Source: Prevotella sp.
GTDB taxonomy: Bacteria > Bacteroidota > Bacteroidia > Bacteroidales > Bacteroidaceae
Reading direction: 5' to 3'
Assembly (NCBI GenBank): GCA_017417465.1
Contig: JAFPZD010000113.1
Coordinates: forward strand, 1 to 32,163
DNA: 32,163 bases
The position numbers and the translations under genes are program-made. Of the stretch, positions 7,091 through 17,003 are shown one piece after another (positions within the stretch are counted from its first letter, which is position 1; every line of letters starts with the position of its first letter). The notes below the pieces were generated by a model. The model was given only the letters and a program-made list of their open reading frames with translations, was not told the DNA's origin and searched no databases.

Positions 7091-7098
7091 CAAAGATA
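7091..7098 (-). promoter_or_regulatory. Promoter -7 box of trmN6
   Basis: The minus strand reads TATCTTTG, matching TAnnTTTG. No good -33 TTTG is seen 19-21 bp upstream. The predicted start site falls within about 8 nt of the ATG, so the transcript may be nearly leaderless. Confidence 0.6.
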
Positions 7099-7141
7099 CT
7101 AATTATTCATAATTCCTGATGCTTTATTCAGCATTTTTTTG

Positions 7142-7149
7142 TAACTTTG
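7142..7149 (+). promoter_or_regulatory. Promoter -7 box of lon
   Basis: TAACTTTG matches the Bacteroidetes -7 consensus and is followed by the common GCA. It lies 58 bp upstream of the lon ATG, and its upstream region overlaps that of the divergent trmN6 promoter. The -33 element is weak. Confidence 0.65.
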
Positions 7150-7207
7150 CACACCATTTTACAAATACGCACAGAAAAAAATAAGCAAAAAGGAGAACAA
7201 GAGAACA

Positions 7208-9685
7208 ATGTTTCAAAAAGTAGAATTCAGCGATAATCAAAATAACGCATTCTCATTGATAGCCGATTTCGACGGCGACTTCAACGACCTGCTGAAGAGT
7301 GAGTCACTGCCCAGCGAACTTCCGATACTGCCTGTCAGACACTTGGTGCTTTTCCCGGGTGTCGTCTCCCCTATCCTCATCGGCCGCGACTCGAGCATGC
7401 GTCTGGTACGTAAAGCCGAACGCGCTGGCAACCTGATAGGTATTCTCTGTCAGCACGACCCTGACGTGGAAGAGCCCGGCAAGGACGACCTCTGCGAGTA
7501 TGGTGTCTTTGCAAGGGTGGTGAAGCAGATCACTCTGCCCAACGGAGCTGTGACGGCCATCGTGCAAGGCTTGGGACGCCTGCGCCTGCTGGAGGTGACG
7601 AAGGAGATACCTTTCCTGACGGGACGCGTGGAGCCTGCACCTGAGCTGATGCCCGACAAGCACGACAAGGAGTGGAAAACGGCGATGGAAGACCTGCGAC
7701 GCCTCGCCGACCAGTACATCAACCTGAGCGAGGACCTGCCCGACGAGGCCGTCTTCGCCATTCGCAACATCACGAACAACGTGATGGCGCTGAACTTCAT
7801 CTGCTCGAACATGCCCTTCAACACGCAGGAGCGCATGAAGCTGCTCGCCGTGGAGTCGGTCAAGGAGCGCCTCTTCGGCACGATGAAAGCCATCAACCGC
7901 GAAATCAACCTGCAGCGCCTGAAGGCCGACATCCGTAACAAGACGCGCGAGGACCTGGACGAACAGCAGAAGAACTACTTCCTGCAACAGCAGATCAAGA
8001 ACCTGCAGGCCGAAATTGGCAACGACACAAACCCTGAGAAGACCGCCCTGAGGGAAAAGGCAAAGAAGAAGAAATGGTCAAGAGAGGTGGCAGCCACGTT
8101 CCAGAAGGAGATGGAGAAGCTCGACAGCCTGCAGGTGCAGTCGCCCGACTACAACGTGCAGCTGAGCTATCTGCAGACCTTCGTCGGACTGCCATGGAAC
8201 GAGTTCACTACCGACAATCTGAACTTGAAACGCGCCCAGAAGATTCTGGACCGCGACCACTACGGCATGGAGAAGGCCAAGGAGCGCATTCTGGAGTATC
8301 TGGCCGTGCTGTCGCTGCGTGGTGACCTGAAGTCGCCCATCCTCTGCCTCTATGGTCCTCCGGGTGTCGGCAAGACGTCGTTGGGCAAGTCGGTGGCCAG
8401 TGCCATGAAGCGCAAGTACGTGCGCATATCGCTTGGCGGACTGCACGACGAAGCCGAGATTCGTGGCCACCGCCGCACCTACGTTGGTGCCATGCCCGGC
8501 CGCATCATCACCAGCATCCAGAAAGCGGGCTCGAGCAACCCCGTCTTCATCCTCGACGAGATTGACAAGGTGACGCAGTCGACCTTCAACGGCGACCCGG
8601 CCTCTGCCCTGCTCGAAGTGCTCGATCCAGAGCAGAACTCTGCCTTCCACGACAACTACCTGGACGTGGACTATGACCTGTCGAAGGTGCTGTTTATTGC
8701 CACGGCCAACAATCTCTCGACCATCCCCAAGCCACTGCTCGACCGCATGGAAATCATCGAGCTGAGCGGCTACATCACCGAGGAGAAGATTGAGATAGCC
8801 AAGAATCACCTCATCCCGCGCGAACTGGAGAGCACAGGCCTGAAGTCGCTGAAGGACAAGCCCCGCTTCCCGAAGCCTGTCATCGAGAAAATCATTGAAC
8901 AGTACACTCGTGAGAGCGGCGTCAGACAGCTGGAGAAAGAGATCAATAAGGCCATGCGCAAACTGGCCTACAAGAGTGCGATGGAGGGAGAGGCCGTGGG
9001 CGGAAAGCTGACGCTCGACTCGCTTGAGGACCTCCTTGGCAAGCCGCCATTCTATCGCGACATCTATCAAGGCAACGACTATGCCGGCGTGGTGACAGGC
9101 TTGGCATGGACGAGTGTCGGTGGCGAGATACTGTTCATCGAGACGTCGCTCTCGAAAGGCAAAGGCCAGAAGCTGACGCTCACGGGCAACCTCGGCGACG
9201 TGATGAAGGAGTCGGCAGTGCTCGCACTGGAGTATGTCAAGGCGCATGCCGACGTGCTGGGCATCGACTACCGCATCTTCGACAACTGGAACATCCACAT
9301 CCACGTGCCCGAAGGTGCCACGCCCAAGGACGGCCCCTCGGCTGGCATCACCATCGCCACCAGCATCGCTTCGGCTTTGACGCAGCGAAAGGTGCGCAAG
9401 AACACGGCCATGACGGGCGAGATCACGCTGCGCGGAAAAGTGCTGCCCGTGGGTGGCATCAAGGAGAAGATCCTGGCTGCCAAGCGTGCCGGCATTACTG
9501 ACATCGTGATGTGCCGGGAGAACGAGAAGGACATTCGTGAGATTCCCGACATCTACCTCAAGGGCGTCTCTTTCCACTACGTTGAGAACATTCGGGACGT
9601 CTGGAACTTCGCCCTCACCAACGAGCTGGTGAAGAATCCCACAACCTTCGACATTCCGGAGGAAGAAGTGAAGAGTGAAAAGTGA
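7208..9685 (+). CDS. lon: ATP-dependent protease Lon
   Basis: This 825-residue AAA+ serine protease degrades misfolded and regulatory proteins in the cytoplasm. The N-terminal substrate-binding LAN domain (about 38-240, [14 protein letters not shown]) precedes a coiled region. The ATPase domain has Walker A GPPGVGKT (383-390) and Walker B FILDEIDK, and the protease domain has Ser711 (KDGPSAG) and Lys752 (GGIKEK). The ATG at 7208 follows a purine-rich AAAGGAG-type stretch and begins the expected N-terminus. The last residues (VKSEK) and the TGA stop are encoded by an AGTGAA-type heptamer repeat. The downstream tgt and permease genes lie on the same strand and may be cotranscribed. Confidence 0.97.
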   Translation: MFQKVEFSDNQNNAFSLIADFDGDFNDLLKSESLPSELPILPVRHLVLFPGVVSPILIGRDSSMRLVRKAERAGNLIGILCQHDPDVEEPGKDDLCEYGVFARVVKQITLPNGAVTAIVQGLGRLRLLEVTKEIPFLTGRVEPAPELMPDKHDKEWKTAMEDLRRLADQYINLSEDLPDEAVFAIRNITNNVMALNFICSNMPFNTQERMKLLAVESVKERLFGTMKAINREINLQRLKADIRNKTREDLDEQQKNYFLQQQIKNLQAEIGNDTNPEKTALREKAKKKKWSREVAATFQKEMEKLDSLQVQSPDYNVQLSYLQTFVGLPWNEFTTDNLNLKRAQKILDRDHYGMEKAKERILEYLAVLSLRGDLKSPILCLYGPPGVGKTSLGKSVASAMKRKYVRISLGGLHDEAEIRGHRRTYVGAMPGRIITSIQKAGSSNPVFILDEIDKVTQSTFNGDPASALLEVLDPEQNSAFHDNYLDVDYDLSKVLFIATANNLSTIPKPLLDRMEIIELSGYITEEKIEIAKNHLIPRELESTGLKSLKDKPRFPKPVIEKIIEQYTRESGVRQLEKEINKAMRKLAYKSAMEGEAVGGKLTLDSLEDLLGKPPFYRDIYQGNDYAGVVTGLAWTSVGGEILFIETSLSKGKGQKLTLTGNLGDVMKESAVLALEYVKAHADVLGIDYRIFDNWNIHIHVPEGATPKDGPSAGITIATSIASALTQRKVRKNTAMTGEITLRGKVLPVGGIKEKILAAKRAGITDIVMCRENEKDIREIPDIYLKGVSFHYVENIRDVWNFALTNELVKNPTTFDIPEEEVKSEK

Positions 9686-9687
9686 AG
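9667..9687 (+). repeat. AGTGAAG heptamers forming the 3' end of lon
   Basis: Three units (AGTGAAG, AGTGAAA, AGTGAAG) run with an exact 7-bp period. The TGA that ends lon (9683-9685) lies in the third unit. Confidence 0.75.
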
Positions 9688-9724
9688 CGTTAGAATTTGC
9701 TGCCGCCCTAAATTGTACCCAGAC

Positions 9725-10870
9725 ATGACATTCGCAATCAACAGCAACGACCCCTACAGCAGCGCCCGTGCCGGTCTGATCACGACCGACCACGGCTCCA
9801 TCCAGACGCCCATCTTCATGCCCGTAGGCACATGCGGCTCGGTGAAGGGTGTCCACTTCAGTGAGCTGCGGGAACAGGTAAAAGCGCAGATTATCCTCGG
9901 CAACACCTACCACCTCTACCTACGGCCAGGACTTGAGACCCTGCGCATGGCTGGCGGCCTGCACAAGTTCAACACGTGGGACCGCCCCATCCTGACTGAC
10001 TCGGGTGGTTTCCAGGTGTTCTCGCTGACCAGCATCCGCAAGCTGCGTGAGGAGGGCTGCGAGTTCCGCAGTCACATTGACGGCTCGAAGCACATCTTTA
10101 CGCCGGAGAACGTCATGGACACCCAGCGCATCATCGGCGCCGACATCATGATGGCCCTCGACGAGTGTCCTCCCGGCGAGAGCGACTATCAGTACGCCAA
10201 GAAAAGCCTCGGACTGACACAGCGCTGGCTGGAACGCTGCATCAAACGCTTCAACGAGACCGAGCCTCTCTACGGCCACCAGCAGACGCTGTTCCCCATC
10301 GTTCAGGGCTGCAAATACAAGGACTTGCGGCAGGAGGCTGCCAAGCACGTGTGCGACCTGCTGCCCACGATTGGCGACGGACAAGGCGGCATGTCGATTG
10401 GCGGACTGGCCGTCGGAGAGCCCACCGAAGTGATGTACGAAATGATTGAGGTGGTCAACGCCATCCTGCCCAAGGACCGCCCGCGCTACCTGATGGGCGT
10501 CGGCACGCCGCAGAACATCCTCGAGGCCATCGAGCGCGGCGTTGACATGTTCGACTGTGTCATGCCCACCCGTAATGGACGCAATGCCATGCTCTTCACC
10601 TACCAGGGCACGATGAACATGCGCAACAAGAAATGGGAGCACGACTTCACGCCCATCGACCCCGATGGCTGCGACATCGACCGGCTCCACACCAAGGCCT
10701 ACCTGCACCACCTGTTCAAGGCGCAGGAGCTGCTGGCACTGCAGATAGCCTCCATCCACAACCTCGCCTTCTACCTCCGTCTGGTCACCGACGCGCGCCA
10801 GCACATCATTGCCGGTGACTTCACGCAGTGGAAGCGGACGGTCATTAACGACTTAGGGCGCAGAATATGA
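9725..10870 (+). CDS. tgt: Queuine/preQ1 tRNA-guanine transglycosylase
   Basis: This 381-residue enzyme exchanges guanine-34 of GUN-anticodon tRNAs for preQ1. The TIM-barrel catalytic residues are visible: Asp92 (TDSGGFQVFS), Asp146 (ALDECPPG) and the nucleophile Asp274 (VDMFDCVMPTRNGR). The usual zinc site CxCxxC is not kept. The aligned segment reads DGCDIDRLHTKAYLHH, so only one of the three cysteines (Cys316) remains, while the later His345 of IHNL is present. From memory, other Bacteroidetes homologues also lack this site. The ATG at 9725 is preferred to a TTG at 9713. The stop overlaps the next gene's start (ATGA at 10867-10870). Confidence 0.95.
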   Translation: MTFAINSNDPYSSARAGLITTDHGSIQTPIFMPVGTCGSVKGVHFSELREQVKAQIILGNTYHLYLRPGLETLRMAGGLHKFNTWDRPILTDSGGFQVFSLTSIRKLREEGCEFRSHIDGSKHIFTPENVMDTQRIIGADIMMALDECPPGESDYQYAKKSLGLTQRWLERCIKRFNETEPLYGHQQTLFPIVQGCKYKDLRQEAAKHVCDLLPTIGDGQGGMSIGGLAVGEPTEVMYEMIEVVNAILPKDRPRYLMGVGTPQNILEAIERGVDMFDCVMPTRNGRNAMLFTYQGTMNMRNKKWEHDFTPIDPDGCDIDRLHTKAYLHHLFKAQELLALQIASIHNLAFYLRLVTDARQHIIAGDFTQWKRTVINDLGRRI

Positions 10871-12006
10871 AAAAGATTACCACACGGCTGAACAAGGCCG
10901 CGATCAGACGACTGTTAGGGCTGAAACGACTCGATCAATACATCATCGTGAAGTTCATCGGCACCTACATCTTCTCTATTATCCTCATCATCTCCATCGC
11001 CATCGTCTTCGACTTCAACGAGAACCTGGCGAAGTTCTCGACCTACAATGCGCCGTGGCGAGCCATCATCTTCGACTACTACGCCAACTTCGTTCCTTAC
11101 TTCGCCTGCCTCTTCTCGCCGCTGTTCGTATTCATTGCCGTCATCTTCTTTACCTCGAAGCTCGCAAGCAACTCCGAGGTTATCGCCATGCTGGCCTGCG
11201 GCACAAGCTTCAAGCGACTACTGATGCCCTACATGCTGTCGGCTGCGCTCATCGCCGCCGTCAACTACTATCTCGCCGCCTACATCATTCCCCACGGCAA
11301 CATCATCAAGCAGAATTTCGAAACGCTCTACAAGAACAAGAAGAAGAACACGTCGGCACAGAATGTCCAGCTGCAGGTAGGCCCAGGCATCATCGCCTTC
11401 ATACAACAGTACGACAACCTGACGAAGCGCGGCTACGGTTTTACGCTCGACAAGTTCGAACAGAAGAAGCTCGTCAGTCACATGACGGCCAACGTCGTGC
11501 AGTATGACACCATCTCCGACTCACGCTACCACTGGAAAGCGCTGAACTACAAGATTCGCACACTGCGAGGCCTGCGCGAGCACATCAAGAGCGGCACCGA
11601 GATTGACACCATGATTATGATGGAGCCCATGGACCTGGTGTTCTCGAAAGGCCAGCAGGAGACCTTTACCTCGCCAGAGCTGAAACGCTACATATCGAAG
11701 CAGCAGGAGCGTGGCTCGGTCAACGTTGTGCAATACGAGGTGGAGTACCACAAGCGCATCGCCACCAGCTTCGCCTCGTTCATCCTCACCATCATCGGCG
11801 CATCACTTTCGGCACGTAAGCGTAAGGGTGGCATGGGCCTTGCGCTCGGCATCGGCCTCGCCCTCTCGTTTACCTACATCCTGCTGCAGACTGTTTCGGC
11901 AACTTTCGCCATTCAGGCCAACACGCCGCCGATGCTCGCTGCCTGGCTGCCCAACATCATCTACGTCTTCATTGCCTACTTCTGCTATCGACAAGCACCG
12001 AATTAA
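10867..12006 (+). CDS. LptF/LptG family lipopolysaccharide-export permease (YjgP/YjgQ)
   Basis: This 379-residue inner-membrane protein is the permease component that extracts LPS with the LptB ATPase and hands it to LptC/LptA. The order is a basic N-terminus, transmembrane helices at about 34-55, 70-98 and 116-136 (YIIPHGNIIKQNFE), a large periplasmic beta-jellyroll domain (about 140-290), then three C-terminal helices (FASFILTIIGASLSARKRKGG, LALSFTYILLQ, IIYVFIAYFCYR). The first helices and SARKRKGGMGLALGIGLALS are typical of the LptG-like branch. It overlaps tgt by four bases, and this tgt-permease pairing is common in Bacteroidetes. Whether it is LptF or LptG cannot be settled here. Confidence 0.9.
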   Translation: MKKITTRLNKAAIRRLLGLKRLDQYIIVKFIGTYIFSIILIISIAIVFDFNENLAKFSTYNAPWRAIIFDYYANFVPYFACLFSPLFVFIAVIFFTSKLASNSEVIAMLACGTSFKRLLMPYMLSAALIAAVNYYLAAYIIPHGNIIKQNFETLYKNKKKNTSAQNVQLQVGPGIIAFIQQYDNLTKRGYGFTLDKFEQKKLVSHMTANVVQYDTISDSRYHWKALNYKIRTLRGLREHIKSGTEIDTMIMMEPMDLVFSKGQQETFTSPELKRYISKQQERGSVNVVQYEVEYHKRIATSFASFILTIIGASLSARKRKGGMGLALGIGLALSFTYILLQTVSATFAIQANTPPMLAAWLPNIIYVFIAYFCYRQAPN

Positions 12007-12098
12007 TTGACGATTGGACGATTTACTATTTACGATTGGACGATTTACAATTTGACGATTTATTGGACGATTGGACTATTTACAATTAGACTATTTAC
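12007..12098 (+). repeat. GACGATTG/GACTATTT short-repeat filler before the helicase
   Basis: The whole 92-bp gap is built of 7-8 bp units such as GACGATTG, GACGATTT, ACAATTT and GACTATTT. The last unit runs straight into the helicase start codon. No TAnnTTTG promoter is seen, so the helicase may be read from upstream. Confidence 0.8.
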
Positions 12099-13379
<1,281 letters not shown>

Positions 13380-13407
13380 ACTTCCATCAACTTCCATAAC
13401 TCCGACC

Positions 13408-15633
13408 ATGAACGAACAGCTTGAGTTCACCACCGACGAACGTCAGCAGGTGCAGCAGTTCTACACCGAGCTGAAGGAGAAAATCGCCACCTCGCTCAAC
13501 CCTGGCGACGAGGGCCGATTGCACCACTACCTACAGGAAGTCACCGAACAAGGCAAACTGGAGCGCGACGTCTTCGGCTTGAACCCCGTCGTCAACAGCC
13601 TGCAGACAGCACTTCTCGTCGTCGACGAGATAGGCCTGCGCCGCGATGCCGTGCTCGCCGTCTTGCTACACCCCGCCGTTGCCTCCGGATTTCTCTCAAT
13701 CGACGAGGCTGGCGAGCAGTATGGGCTTGCCGTCGGACGCATTCTCCACGGGCTGCAGCGCATCCAGGAGCTCTACAAGAACAACCCCGTCGTCGAGAGT
13801 GAGAACTTCCGCAACCTTCTCCTCTCATTCGCCGAGGACATGCGCGTCATCCTCATCATGATTGCCGACCGTGTGAACCTCATGCGGCAGATTCGTGACA
13901 CGGAGAACGAGGAAGCCAAACGACAAGTCAGCGAAGAGGCCGCCTACCTCTACGCCCCGCTGGCTCATAAGTTAGGACTCTACAAGCTGAAGAGCGAACT
14001 CGAGGACCTCTCGCTGAAATACCTCGAGCACGACGCCTACTACCACATCCGCGAGAAGCTCAACGCCACGAAGCAGGCACGCGATGCCTACATCAAGCGC
14101 TTCATAGGCCCCATTGAGCGCAAGCTCACCGAGGCAGGACTGAAGTTCCACATGAAGGGACGCACCAAGTCCATCCACTCCATCTGGCAGAAGATGAAGA
14201 AGCAGCACTGCCAGTTTGAGGGCGTCTACGACCTCTTTGCCATCCGCATCATCATCGACTGTCCCGTCGAGAAGGAGAAGCAGCAGTGCTGGCAGACCTT
14301 TGCCATCATCACCGACATGTACACCTCGAACCCCAAGCGCATGCGCGACTGGCTCACCGTGCCCAAGTCGAACGGTTACGAGAGCCTTCACATCACCGTA
14401 CTCGGGCCTGAAGAGAAATGGGTGGAGGTACAGATACGTACCGAGCGCATGGACGCCGTGGCCGAGCGCGGTGTTGCCGCTCACTGGCGCTACAAAGGCG
14501 TGAAAGCCGAGGGCAGCATGGACGAATGGCTCAACGGCATTCGCCAAATGCTTGAGAACACCACTGGCATGGAAGCCATGGACCAGTTCCGCATGGACCT
14601 GAACACCGACGAGGTCTACGTCTTCACACCCCGTGGCGACCTGCTGAAGTTCCCCAAGGGTGCCACAGTCCTCGACATGGCCTATCATATCCACACCAAG
14701 ATAGGCTCCGCCTGCACCGGGGCACGCATCAACAACCGCGTAGTCACTTTCCGTCAAGAGCTGCGCTCTGGCGACCAGGTGGAGATACTCACCTCGTCGA
14801 CCCAGCGTCCCAAGCAGGAGTGGCTCAACATTGTCAAGACTTCGCGCGCCAAGGCCAAGATACGCCTATCACTGAAAGAGACTCAGCAGAAAGATGCCCT
14901 CTTGGTAAAGGAGATGCTCGAGCGTAAGTTCAAGAACCGCAAACTCGAACTCGAAGAGTCAATCATGATGCGCGTCATCAAGAAGCTCGGCTATAAGGAG
15001 GCCAGCGACTTCTACCGCGATCTGGCTACCGAAACGCTCGACGTGCAGACCGTCATCGACAAATACGTGGAGATACAGCAGGGACTGCAAAACAACAAGC
15101 ACTCGGCAACAGCCACCCTGCAGTCGGCCGAGGAGTTCGAGCTGACAGCCAACCCCTTGCAGGCGGCCCCCTCGTCGCAGCTTACCGACGATGTGCTCAT
15201 CATCGACCGCAACCTCAAGGGGCTCGACTACCAGCTGGCACGCTGCTGCAACCCTATCTACGGCGACGACGTCTTTGGCTTCGTCACCATCAACGGCGGT
15301 ATCAAGATTCACCGTTGCGACTGCCCCAACGCGCCTGAGATGCGCCGCCGCTTTGGCTACCGCATCGTCAAGGCCAAATGGAGTGGAAAAGGATCGTCGC
15401 AGTACAGCATCACCCTGCGCGTCATCGGCAACGACGACCTTGGCATTGTCAACAACCTGACATCCATTATTTCAAAGGACGAGAAGCTCGTGCTACGCTC
15501 CATCAACATCGACTCCAACGACGGACTCTTCCGCGGCAACCTCGTCGTCATGATCAACGACAACACACGCTTGGAGTCGCTCATCAAAAAGCTACGCACC
15601 GTCAAAGGCGTCAAGCAGGTAGAGCGCATCTAA
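13408..15633 (+). CDS. relA: RelA-type (p)ppGpp synthetase with degenerate hydrolase domain
   Basis: This 741-residue RelA/SpoT homologue makes (p)ppGpp during amino-acid starvation, probably on the ribosome. The N-terminal HD domain keeps its fold signature but has lost metal ligands. The usual HDxxED is HPAVAS (88-93), and the upstream His of the HP motif is Asn63. The synthetase domain looks intact (GRTKSIHSIWQKM, GVYDLFAIRIII, PKSNGYESLHI, VQIRTERMDAVAERG). TGS follows (DEVYVFTPRGDLLKFPKG), then helical and zinc-finger-like regions (ARCCNPIYGDDVFGFVT) and a C-terminal ACT domain (about 665-741). The ATG at 13408 lies 28 bp after the helicase stop; a longer frame from 13288 overlaps the helicase and is rejected. 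A separate SpoT-type hydrolase would be needed elsewhere in the genome. Confidence 0.92.
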   Translation: MNEQLEFTTDERQQVQQFYTELKEKIATSLNPGDEGRLHHYLQEVTEQGKLERDVFGLNPVVNSLQTALLVVDEIGLRRDAVLAVLLHPAVASGFLSIDEAGEQYGLAVGRILHGLQRIQELYKNNPVVESENFRNLLLSFAEDMRVILIMIADRVNLMRQIRDTENEEAKRQVSEEAAYLYAPLAHKLGLYKLKSELEDLSLKYLEHDAYYHIREKLNATKQARDAYIKRFIGPIERKLTEAGLKFHMKGRTKSIHSIWQKMKKQHCQFEGVYDLFAIRIIIDCPVEKEKQQCWQTFAIITDMYTSNPKRMRDWLTVPKSNGYESLHITVLGPEEKWVEVQIRTERMDAVAERGVAAHWRYKGVKAEGSMDEWLNGIRQMLENTTGMEAMDQFRMDLNTDEVYVFTPRGDLLKFPKGATVLDMAYHIHTKIGSACTGARINNRVVTFRQELRSGDQVEILTSSTQRPKQEWLNIVKTSRAKAKIRLSLKETQQKDALLVKEMLERKFKNRKLELEESIMMRVIKKLGYKEASDFYRDLATETLDVQTVIDKYVEIQQGLQNNKHSATATLQSAEEFELTANPLQAAPSSQLTDDVLIIDRNLKGLDYQLARCCNPIYGDDVFGFVTINGGIKIHRCDCPNAPEMRRRFGYRIVKAKWSGKGSSQYSITLRVIGNDDLGIVNNLTSIISKDEKLVLRSINIDSNDGLFRGNLVVMINDNTRLESLIKKLRTVKGVKQVERI

Positions 15634-15650
15634 CTGCTGTCTCCCGTCAG

Positions 15651-16259
15651 TCACGGCGTCACGCCAGCAACGACAAACCCCACCGACGCAACGAACTGAG
15701 TGGCCAGCACATAGACCACAAAGAGCGGGGCTGTGACAGCCACTCCCTGTGCCAGCGCCTGAACAATGGAGGCAACCGATGTGAAAGTCCGGGCAAGCAC
15801 CCCATAGCTGACAGCAAAGACAATCGTCCCTAAAGCCAGTAGCGGCACCAGCGCCCTACTGAAAGGCGAAGGCCACAGGCTACCCGTGGCACTAAGAAGC
15901 ACGCCCGGCGGAGCCACCACCAACAGCACCACACCCCCCACGAACAGACCCGTCAGAATCAGGGCACCACGCAATGGCGTCAGCACATGGCGATAGCGAC
16001 GGTGGTTGTCGTCTCCACTCACGCCCAGACAGCCGCACCCCTGCAGACAGCCATAGGCCATAGCCAGCAGCAGCAGCCAGACGAGCACTGGTGTCTGCAA
16101 GGCGTCAACGAAGCTGCCCAGCAGCCAGCGGATGCCCTCAGTTGACAGCAGCGAACGCACATTGCCCGCCATCGTTGCCGACAGCAGCCAAGACACCATA
16201 ATGAGCAACAGTTCGCCCACGACGAGCATCGCCACCAGAAAAGCCGTTACCTTTTTCAC
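15651..16259 (-). CDS. Small AbgT-like membrane protein, possibly a reduced transporter
   Basis: This 202-residue, highly hydrophobic protein has about five membrane helices. Two segments resemble the AbgT (p-aminobenzoyl-glutamate transporter) family by eye: VRSLLSTEGIRWLLGSFVDA and the region from PPGVLLSATGSL through SYGVLARTFTSV to ATQFVA. Full AbgT proteins are about 500 residues, so this would be under half, with the N-terminal and a C-terminal part joined by a short Cys/His/Arg-rich loop (GCLQGCGCLGVSGDDNHRR). Transport function is therefore doubtful. The GTG start is formed by a junction heptamer (AGTGAAAAAGG). It lies directly downstream of the response regulator on the same strand and converges on relA with a 17-bp gap. 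Confidence 0.55.
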   Translation of the reverse strand: MKKVTAFLVAMLVVGELLLIMVSWLLSATMAGNVRSLLSTEGIRWLLGSFVDALQTPVLVWLLLLAMAYGCLQGCGCLGVSGDDNHRRYRHVLTPLRGALILTGLFVGGVVLLVVAPPGVLLSATGSLWPSPFSRALVPLLALGTIVFAVSYGVLARTFTSVASIVQALAQGVAVTAPLFVVYVLATQFVASVGFVVAGVTP

Positions 16260-16289
16260 TATTCACTATTCACTAATCACTATTCACTA
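16255..16289 (-). repeat. AGTGAAT heptamer tract forming a gene junction
   Basis: On the coding (minus) strand, AGTGAAT-type units run with an exact 7-bp period. They contain the TAG stop of the response regulator (16287-16289) at one end and the GTG start of the AbgT-like gene (16257-16259) at the other. The entire intergenic sequence is repeat. Confidence 0.9.
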
Positions 16290-17003
16290 CTCCTCGTCGG
16301 GCACAAGGTTGTCGAGATCCAGAATGTGCAGCTCAAGGGCACGCACCACCAAGCGTGTGGCATTGACGCTGCGGCTGTCCGAGAAGAGCTTCTGCACCAG
16401 CTCGTTCTGACGCTTCTCGAGGCTCTTCACGCCGAAAGGCATGCCGCGCAACTGCGTAATCTGGTCCTTGGTGTAGCCTAATGCCAAGTGACGAAGGAAA
16501 CGCTCGTCGTACTCGTCAATCTCATAGTTCACGAGGGCCTCCTGCTTGGCCAGTTCCGAGCCGACACTGTGCTTGAAGCGCTCGACGATCTTACGCAGGA
16601 TAGGCTCGTTGAACACCAACTGCTTGCCCTCCATGACGGCACGCACATCGCCACGCGTCAGCAGCTCGCCCGTCTTCAGGATGATGCCGTCGGCACCAGC
16701 ATCGAGCACGTCGACCCACAGTTTCTCGTTCAGTATCTCACCGGTAAAAATAAGGATACGCACCTGCGGGTGCAACTCCTTCGTCTGGCGGCAGATCTCG
16801 ACGCCAACCGTAGTGGAGCCGCCAAGTCCCAGGTCGAGCAGCACCAGGTCGGGCAACTGCTGTTTGAGCAGCCGCCAATAGGCCGACTCGTTCTCCGCCG
16901 TGCCAATGACCTCGGCCTCGGGAATGTCGTTGCGGATGATGCCTTGTGTGCCTTTGAGTTCCAAGGGCACGTCTTCTACGATGATGACTTTGAAGTTTTG
17001 CAT
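16287..17003 (-). CDS. Response regulator, REC plus LuxR-type DNA-binding domain
   Basis: This 238-residue transcription factor is the probable partner of the adjacent sensor kinase. The receiver domain (about 1-130) has the acidic pair in [10 protein letters not shown], the phosphoacceptor Asp in LVLLDLGLGG, Thr in IFTGE and Lys in ILKTGE. The C-terminal segment (about 165-225) fits a LuxR-type helix-turn-helix (YDERFLRHLALGYTKDQI, GVKSLEKRQNELVQKLF), less canonical than typical LuxR regulators. Its ATG lies within the last 28 bases of the kinase gene, so the two are translationally coupled. The stop is supplied by a heptamer repeat. Target genes are unknown. Confidence 0.85.
   Translation of the reverse strand: MQNFKVIIVEDVPLELKGTQGIIRNDIPEAEVIGTAENESAYWRLLKQQLPDLVLLDLGLGGSTTVGVEICRQTKELHPQVRILIFTGEILNEKLWVDVLDAGADGIILKTGELLTRGDVRAVMEGKQLVFNEPILRKIVERFKHSVGSELAKQEALVNYEIDEYDERFLRHLALGYTKDQITQLRGMPFGVKSLEKRQNELVQKLFSDSRSVNATRLVVRALELHILDLDNLVPDEE

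Noticed and set aside
9713-9724. TTG start for tgt
   Set aside because: The ATG four codons later begins the usual N-terminus (MTFAINSND) and is a better start.
8078-9913. 611-codon open frame on the minus strand opposite lon
   Set aside because: It is an antisense shadow of the well-supported lon gene, created by GC-rich codon use. It has no recognisable domain.
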